A DNA stretch of 10,942 nucleotides from an uncultured delta proteobacterium (GTDB lineage Bacteria; Myxococcota_A; Bradymonadia; REDH01): positions 1-10,942 of the forward strand of contig CAIQPA010000210.1 of assembly GCA_903873545.1 (NCBI GenBank). The letters are read 5' to 3'. The notes under the pieces were generated by a model that worked only from the letters and a program-made list of their open reading frames with translations, was not told where the DNA came from and did not search any database. Shown here one piece after another: positions 6,843-10,942 of the stretch (position 1 is the first letter of the stretch; each line of letters begins with the position of its first letter). The translations under genes were made by a program, and so were the position numbers.

Positions 6843-7922
6843 CTAGGCCAGCGGACCGTCGGAGAGCCCGTCGAGCTCCACCGCGCCGCCCGTCCGGGCA
6901 ACAATGCGTCCCACGACCTCGGCCCGCTCGCCCGCCGCACGGAGGAGCGCAAGCGCCGCCTCCACTTCGCTTGGCGCAACGGTGATGAGGAAGCCGATGC
7001 CCATGTTGAAGACCCGGTACATCTCTCGCTCCGGCACCCCGCCAAGACGGCTGATGCTCGCGTGAATGGGCTGCGCCATCGCCTGCACCGCAGCGGTGTC
7101 AAAGGCCATCGCGAAGGCTTCGGGGAGCGTCCGCTGCGGATTCTCCCAGAGCCCGCCGCCCGTGATGTGGGCCATCGCATGGGGCTTCACGCCGCCTGCG
7201 ACCAGCGCCCGCACCGAGGCCACATAGATGCGGGTCGGCACAAGCAGTCGCTCGCCAAGCGTCATGGTGTCGTCCGGCAGTGTCGCCTCGAGCGAAAGCG
7301 CCGCCTGCTCGAGGAGCACGCGACGTGCGAGCGAGTAGCCGTTGCTGTGGAGGCCGGAGGAGGCGAGGGCGATGACAACGTCTCCCTCGGCGACCGTCGC
7401 GGGATCGATGCTCTCCTCGGGCGTCACGGCGCCCACCGAGAAGCCTGCGAGGTCATACTCGCCGTCGGGATACATGCCGGGCATCTCAGCGGTCTCGCCG
7501 CCAGCCAACCAGCAGCCTGCCTGCCGGCAGCCTTCGGCAATGCCCGCCACGACGGCTGCGCCGACCTCGGGCCGGAGCCGGCCCGTGGCGAAGTAGTCGA
7601 GGAAGAAGAGCGGACGCGCGCCTGTGACGAGGATGTCGTTCACACACATCGCCACGCAGTCGATGCCGATGGTGTCGTGGCGGTCGGTGGCGAAGGCGAT
7701 CTTCAACTTGGTGCCGACGCCGTCGGTGCCCGAAACGAGGCGTGGGCTGCCGGGCGCGTAACCGGCCTGGGCGAGGTCGAAGACGGCGCCGAAGCCGCCG
7801 AGCCCGCCGACTGCGCCGGGGATGCGGGTGGAGGCGGCGAGGGGGCCGATCTGCCGCACCATCTCGTCGCCCGCGTCGATGTTCACACCGGCTGCTGTGT
7901 AGTGGTCGCTCTTCACTGCCAT
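6843..7922 (-). CDS. purM: Phosphoribosylformylglycinamidine cyclo-ligase (AIR synthetase)
   Basis: PurM converts formylglycinamidine ribonucleotide and ATP to aminoimidazole ribonucleotide, the fifth step of purine synthesis, in the cytoplasm. The 359-aa product, near the usual length of about 345, carries the family landmarks in order: 'AGVNIDAGDEMV' near the start, 'SGTDGVGTK' at about 64-72 (ATP/substrate loop), 'CVAMCVNDI', 'GCWLAGGETAEMPGMY', 'GLHSNGYSLAR', 'HITGGGLWENPQRTLP' and 'MYRVFNMGIGF'. I chose the start at 7922 because a GGAGG ribosome site lies 5 nt upstream on the minus strand and the product then begins like known PurM proteins; the in-frame ATG at 7973 adds 17 unconserved residues. 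No other pur gene is in the window. It is convergent with the unknown gene and divergent from the glycosyltransferase cluster. Confidence 0.97.
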   Translation of the reverse strand: MAVKSDHYTAAGVNIDAGDEMVRQIGPLAASTRIPGAVGGLGGFGAVFDLAQAGYAPGSPRLVSGTDGVGTKLKIAFATDRHDTIGIDCVAMCVNDILVTGARPLFFLDYFATGRLRPEVGAAVVAGIAEGCRQAGCWLAGGETAEMPGMYPDGEYDLAGFSVGAVTPEESIDPATVAEGDVVIALASSGLHSNGYSLARRVLLEQAALSLEATLPDDTMTLGERLLVPTRIYVASVRALVAGGVKPHAMAHITGGGLWENPQRTLPEAFAMAFDTAAVQAMAQPIHASISRLGGVPEREMYRVFNMGIGFLITVAPSEVEAALALLRAAGERAEVVGRIVARTGGAVELDGLSDGPLA

Positions 7923-8034
7923 CGTCGCCTCCGCCGCAGGTTCGGTCTGCCTCTTTCGGCGCCCTCGTAGCACACTGCGCGCGGATGGGGAGATGTGTTT
8001 CTCGCTGTCGCCGAAACTCTGCTATCGGGCGCCT

Positions 8035-8724
8035 ATGCTGGTCGATGTCGTCATTCCCGCGCTCAACGAAGAGGCCTCGCTGCCGAAGGTGCTCGCCGAT
8101 CTTCGCGACCCGCGGATCCGCACTGTTTTTGTGGCCGACAACGGCTCGACGGACCGCACGGCAGAGGTGGCGCGGGCCGCCGGCGCGCGGGTCGTCTCCG
8201 CGCCGCAGCGGGGCTACGGTGCTGCCTGCTTGGCGGCGCTCTCGGAGGTCCGTCGCGACCCGCCCGACACAGTCCTCTTTGTAGATGGCGACTACTCCGA
8301 TTTCCCCGAAGAGGCCTCCCTGCTGCTCGATGCCATCGAGCAGGGGGCCGACCTCGTCATCGGCTCCCGGAACCTCGGCGGCGCGGAGCGCGGCGCGCTC
8401 ATGCCGGTGGCAAGGTTCGGCAATTGGCTCTCGACTCGTCTGATCGACCGGATGTGGGGCGTCGCCTTCACCGACCTTGGCCCCTTCCGCGCCATCCGTT
8501 GGCAGGCGCTGGAGCGGCTCGAGATGGTCGATCGCGACTTCGGCTGGACGGTCGAGATGCAGGTTCGAGCGGCGGCGCGTGGACTGGTCTGTCGCGAGGT
8601 CGGCGTCCGGTACCGTGCTCGCATCGGCCAGAGCAAGGTCAGTGGTACGGTGCGGGGCAGCTACCGGGCGGGCAAGAAGATTCTCTATGTGATTGCACGC
8701 GAGAAACTTTCGGAGATGTTGTGA
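8035..8724 (+). CDS. Family 2 glycosyltransferase (DPM1-like GT-A fold)
   Basis: This is a GT-A fold enzyme that transfers a sugar from a nucleotide-sugar; acceptor and sugar are unknown. The 229-aa protein has 'VVIPALNEE' (residues 5-13), 'VADNGSTDRT' (33-42, nucleotide binding), 'VDGDYSD' (83-89, the metal-binding DxD region), 'GSRN', 'TDLGPFRAI', 'FGWTVEMQVRA' and a C-terminal 'GQSKVSGTVRGSYRAG', as in polyprenyl-phosphate-type GT2 proteins. It has no membrane helices. I prefer the ATG at 8035, directly before the first beta strand, although its ribosome site is poor; the in-frame ATG at 7993 would add 14 residues, and its GGGGAG abuts the codon without spacing. The stop overlaps the next start (GTGA), so it is probably translated together with the DUF2064-type gene. 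Confidence 0.88.
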   Translation: MLVDVVIPALNEEASLPKVLADLRDPRIRTVFVADNGSTDRTAEVARAAGARVVSAPQRGYGAACLAALSEVRRDPPDTVLFVDGDYSDFPEEASLLLDAIEQGADLVIGSRNLGGAERGALMPVARFGNWLSTRLIDRMWGVAFTDLGPFRAIRWQALERLEMVDRDFGWTVEMQVRAAARGLVCREVGVRYRARIGQSKVSGTVRGSYRAGKKILYVIAREKLSEML

Positions 8725-10055
8725 GCATCCATCTGATTGTCATGGCGAAAGCGCCTGTGCCTGGCCTGGCCAAAACGAGGCTCGTTCCTCCGCTCACGCC
8801 GTTGCAGGCAGCGGAGCTGGCAGAGGCGATGCTCTGCGACATGCTCGCCCGCCCATGGGCCGGCTTCGAGCGCCACCTCTGCGTATCGGGTGAGAGCCCC
8901 CACTTCGAAGCGGCAGTGCGCGACGGCTGGCGGCTGTCGAAGCAGGTTGCAGGCGACCTCGGCGCGCGGCTCGAGGCAGCCTCCCTTGCAGCCTTTGCGG
9001 CGGGCGCGACCGCTGTCGCCTTCCTCGGCACCGACGCCCCCGACCTGCCAGACGCCTTCATGGAGGAGCTGAAGGCAGCACTTTCGGAGGGCGCCGATGT
9101 CGTCCTCGGGCCGGCGACCGACGGCGGGTACTACACGCTGGCCACCGCAGCTCACTACCCGCTGCTCTTCCGCGACATGCCGTGGAGTCAGCCGGCGCTC
9201 TTCGAGGCGACCGTTGAAGCGGCCGCCGCCGCCGGGTCGAAGCTCCGTCTGCTTCCGCCATGGTCGGACATCGACGAGGTCAATGATTTGGCGCGTTTCG
9301 AACTGCGTTCTTCGCAATCGGTGCTTGCGGGTGAACAAGAGTTGGCGCATCTTACGAATGTTAGGATAGGGTCATTCAGGGTTTACACACGTAGTGTTGG
9401 AGAAACTGTCATGGGAGTCGAAGCGTTAACAGCCAACCACGCGTCGATGGAGATTCCTGCTGGCGCTACCCTCTTCGAGCAGGATGCTCCCGCCGACGCG
9501 ATCTACCTCGTGCAGACAGGCCGGGTGAAGCTTGTGCGCCGGGTCTTCCGTGAAGAGCACCTCGTTGAGACGCTCGGGCCTGGAGGGCTGCTCGGCGAGG
9601 TCGCGCTCGTCGCAGGTGCCACCTATCCTGTCTCCGCCCGCGCGCTCACCCCGCTGCTCGTAGCCCGCGTTCCCCGTGAGCGGCTCGAGTCGCTGCTGCT
9701 CGAGCGCCCCGACCTGGCGCTTCGGCTCACCCGAAAGCTCGCTGTCCGTGTTGCGCATGGGCAGTTCCGGAACGCGGTGTTTTCCCTCCGCAGCCTGAGC
9801 GGTAGGCTCCTCCTCCAACTCCAATCGGAGGCGGAGCGGGCCTCGGAACAGCCGGCCGACGGCCTTCACCAGCTCCCCTCCGATCTCCCCGAGGCGCTCG
9901 GCGCAGAATCGGCCCTGGTCGATTCCAACCTCCGGCTGCTCGCCGCCGATGGGCTCATCGCGCTCGACGGTCAGGGCCGTTTCCGCATCGCAGACCGCGC
10001 CGCCTTTGAGCGTCGCCTTGCCTTTGTCGAACTCAAGGACAGGTTCGAGCCATGA
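8721..10055 (+). CDS. TIGR04282/DUF2064-type transferase fused in frame to a Crp/Fnr-like protein
   Basis: One open frame of 444 aa holds two proteins usually encoded separately. Residues 1-197 are a TIGR04282 (DUF2064) GT-A fold transferase: 'VMAKAPVPGLAKTRL' at the start, 'GTDAPDLP' from residue 103, 'ATDGGYY' at 132-138 and 'DIDEVNDLARFE' at the usual end. Residues 231-444 are a cyclic-nucleotide-binding fold plus a winged-helix-like end (see the entry at 9411). The GTG at 8721 gives the first beta strand 'IHLIVMAKAP' and overlaps the upstream stop (GTGA), with GGAGA at 8712-8716; the ATG at 8742 would cut that strand. The linker, about residues 198-230, is AT-rich and looks like untranslated DNA. 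TIGR04282 proteins are named for arsenosugar or rSAM/selenodomain contexts, but no such partner is visible here. A true fusion, a lost stop codon and a sequencing indel near 9360 all remain possible. Confidence 0.7.
   Translation: MSIHLIVMAKAPVPGLAKTRLVPPLTPLQAAELAEAMLCDMLARPWAGFERHLCVSGESPHFEAAVRDGWRLSKQVAGDLGARLEAASLAAFAAGATAVAFLGTDAPDLPDAFMEELKAALSEGADVVLGPATDGGYYTLATAAHYPLLFRDMPWSQPALFEATVEAAAAAGSKLRLLPPWSDIDEVNDLARFELRSSQSVLAGEQELAHLTNVRIGSFRVYTRSVGETVMGVEALTANHASMEIPAGATLFEQDAPADAIYLVQTGRVKLVRRVFREEHLVETLGPGGLLGEVALVAGATYPVSARALTPLLVARVPRERLESLLLERPDLALRLTRKLAVRVAHGQFRNAVFSLRSLSGRLLLQLQSEAERASEQPADGLHQLPSDLPEALGAESALVDSNLRLLAADGLIALDGQGRFRIADRAAFERRLAFVELKDRFEP
9359..9367 (+). promoter_or_regulatory. 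Candidate extended -10 promoter inside the fused frame
   Basis: TGT followed by TAGGAT (9362-9367) fits the extended -10 pattern TGnTATAAT at TG and four of six hexamer bases. No -35 box sits at the right distance (TTGGCG at 9342-9347 is only 14 bp away). It lies in a 110-bp stretch (9301-9410) of about 48% G+C by count. Transcription would start near 9374, upstream of the ribosome site at 9399-9404. An imperfect inverted repeat, ACAC-N5-GTGT (9385-9397), follows. Confidence 0.3.
9399..9404 (+). promoter_or_regulatory. Ribosome binding site for an internal start at 9411
   Basis: GGAGAA lies 6 nt before the ATG at 9411, a close match in sequence and spacing to a Shine-Dalgarno site. It decides between a purely fused protein and a Crp-like protein with its own start. 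Such a site would not be needed inside a simple fusion, which suggests the Crp-like gene was, or still is, translated separately. Confidence 0.55.
9411..10055 (+). CDS. Crp/Fnr-family-like regulator (alternative internal start of the fused frame)
   Basis: Starting at the ATG at 9411, this gives a 214-aa protein, a normal length for Crp/Fnr regulators. Residues about 13-115 form the cyclic-nucleotide-binding jelly roll: 'IPAGATLFEQDAPADAIYLV', 'GRVKLVRR', then 'LLGEVALVAGATYPVSARA'. The Arg that contacts the cyclic nucleotide phosphate in E. coli CRP (P/E-R-S/T-A pattern) is Val74 here, so cAMP binding is doubtful. A helix follows, then a winged-helix-like end at about 155-200 ('LPEALGAESALVDSNLRLLAADGLI', given here in sense only as the HTH region), which is divergent from the classic Crp HTH, so DNA binding is probable but not certain. 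The stop overlaps the folC start (ATGA). Whether it is made separately or only as the C-terminal half of the 444-aa fusion cannot be settled from sequence. Confidence 0.6.
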   Translation: MGVEALTANHASMEIPAGATLFEQDAPADAIYLVQTGRVKLVRRVFREEHLVETLGPGGLLGEVALVAGATYPVSARALTPLLVARVPRERLESLLLERPDLALRLTRKLAVRVAHGQFRNAVFSLRSLSGRLLLQLQSEAERASEQPADGLHQLPSDLPEALGAESALVDSNLRLLAADGLIALDGQGRFRIADRAAFERRLAFVELKDRFEP

Positions 10056-10942
10056 CCGCGGCGGCCGACGCAGCACGCTGCGACGCGCTCCTGCTCGAAC
10101 TCTTCGGTCAAGACCAGTTCGCCATCAAGCTTGGCCTCGACGCCATGGCGGAGGCTGCACGCATCGAGGGGCTTGGTCGTTGCGCGCGCGTCACCGTCCA
10201 CATCGCCGGCACCAACGGCAAGGGCACCACTTCGGCTGCGCTGACGGCGCTCTGCCATGCCGCCGGACTCCGGACCGGGCTCTACACCTCGCCCCACCTG
10301 GTCTCGTTTCATGAGCGAATCCGCATCGCGACGCGGGCACTCTCCGATGGTGAACTCGCTGCGCTGCTGGACCCCATCCTGTTGCGACACGGAGGGCGTC
10401 GCGCGCCGGCTGTCGGGCTGCGGCCGCTCACCTACTTTGAGATCGCGACGCTCGCCGCCTGGCGCTGCTTCTCCGAGAGCGACCTCGATGTCGCCATCAT
10501 CGAGACGGGGCTGGGCGGCCGGCTCGATGCAACCAACACCCTCCCCAAAGATTTCACCGCCATCACCAACATCGCGCTCGACCACGAGGCCTTCTTGGGC
10601 AGCACCGTTGCCGATATCGCCCGTGAGAAGTTTGGCATCTGCCGCCCCGGGATGCCGCTGCTCGTCCATGCTGACGCCGCCGGTGCCAGCGAGGTTGCCG
10701 CCTTGGCAGCGGGGCATGAGGTTCCGCTGGAGCGCGTTCAGGGCGGAGTCACGGCGCGGGAGCAGAACCTAGCGCTGGCGCATCGGCTCTTCGAGCAGGT
10801 TGCAGACCGGCTCGGGCTCCCTTCAGGGGCGCGTCAGACGGCTGTTGCGCGGGCTGCCCGGGCGCTCCGCTGGCCGGGCAGGCAGGAGGCGCTGGAGCAG
10901 GGCGGCAGGACACTGCTTGTGGATGGCGCCCACAACCGGAAC
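10052..10942 (+). CDS. folC: Folylpolyglutamate/dihydrofolate synthase, 3' end beyond the window
   Basis: FolC joins glutamate to dihydropteroate and/or extends the glutamate tail of folates, using ATP, in the cytoplasm. The first 297 codons are present. Landmarks: 'VHIAGTNGKGTT' (P-loop at 53-60), 'YTSPHLVSFHERIRI', 'TYFEIATLAAW', 'IETGLGGRLDATN', 'ITNIALDHEAFLGST', 'IAREKFGICRPG', 'LRWPGRQE' and, at the window edge, 'VDGAHNRN'. In most FolC proteins the last motif reads DGAHNP; here Arg follows Asn. The ATG at 10052 overlaps the upstream stop (ATGA), implying coupling to the Crp-like/fusion gene. Family members are usually about 420-430 aa, so about 130 residues are missing because of the window edge, not by truncation of the gene. 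Whether it has one or both activities cannot be told. Confidence 0.95.
   Translation, partial: MTAAADAARCDALLLELFGQDQFAIKLGLDAMAEAARIEGLGRCARVTVHIAGTNGKGTTSAALTALCHAAGLRTGLYTSPHLVSFHERIRIATRALSDGELAALLDPILLRHGGRRAPAVGLRPLTYFEIATLAAWRCFSESDLDVAIIETGLGGRLDATNTLPKDFTAITNIALDHEAFLGSTVADIAREKFGICRPGMPLLVHADAAGASEVAALAAGHEVPLERVQGGVTAREQNLALAHRLFEQVADRLGLPSGARQTAVARAARALRWPGRQEALEQGGRTLLVDGAHNRN

Noticed and set aside
6798..7970. 390-aa open frame on the + strand opposite purM
   Set aside because: purM on the minus strand has all family motifs; the opposite frame is a His/Arg/Gly-rich low-complexity shadow without a ribosome site.
7923..8034. Divergent promoter pair between purM and the GT2 gene
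   Set aside because: A promoter must exist for at least purM, but no -35/-10 pair with acceptable match and spacing stood out, so none is annotated.
7995..8720. The 8721-10055 frame stays open back to a GTG at 7995, giving a 686-aa frame
   Set aside because: This part overlaps the clear GT2 gene in another frame and its translation is Arg/Gly/Pro-rich without motifs, a typical shadow of a GC-rich gene.

Overview
The DNA is GC-rich (roughly two thirds G+C by eye) with tightly packed genes, many ATGA/GTGA/TGATG start-stop overlaps and strong C/G third-position bias. The style of the TonB-dependent receptor (a 'KEVTRR...IQRIPG...NLPGVAR' plug entry) and of the lipoprotein beside it resembles Myxococcota and related former Deltaproteobacteria. 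That placement is an inference from protein style, not from a marker gene. No rRNA, tRNA, CRISPR array, insertion sequence or phage gene is visible.

Region 1 (1-6019, + strand) is a compact five-gene locus that encodes a whole TonB transport machine: ExbB-like proton channel, ExbD-like partner, TonB, a large TonB-dependent outer-membrane receptor and a Cys-rich lipoprotein. Gaps run from a 4-bp-scale overlap to 14 bp, so one transcript is likely. It could start from a TTGACA-type promoter near 14-42, with a hairpin plus T-run in the leader. The receptor carries a TonB C-terminal-like domain and a carboxypeptidase-regulatory-like domain ahead of its plug. The substrate cannot be read from sequence.

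Region 2 (6020-6776) is an AT-richer intergenic stretch with repeated TGTTCAG motifs and a candidate promoter, followed by an unrecognised 203-aa helical protein.

Region 3 (6843-7922, - strand) is purM (AIR synthetase, purine synthesis), convergent with the unknown gene and divergent from what follows.

Region 4 (8035-10942, + strand) is a second tightly coupled cluster: a family-2 glycosyltransferase, a TIGR04282/DUF2064-type nucleotidyl/glycosyltransferase, a Crp/Fnr-like cyclic-nucleotide-binding-fold protein and folC, which runs off the window. The DUF2064 and Crp-like parts lie in one uninterrupted reading frame (8721-10055). The 110-bp join is only about 48% G+C and carries a good ribosome binding site, an ATG and an extended -10-like motif, as expected of a former or still active intergenic promoter. 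This fusion, or fusion plus internal start, is the most unusual structure in the window. Most other genes are recognisable members of known families; I do not see clear proof of an entirely new system.
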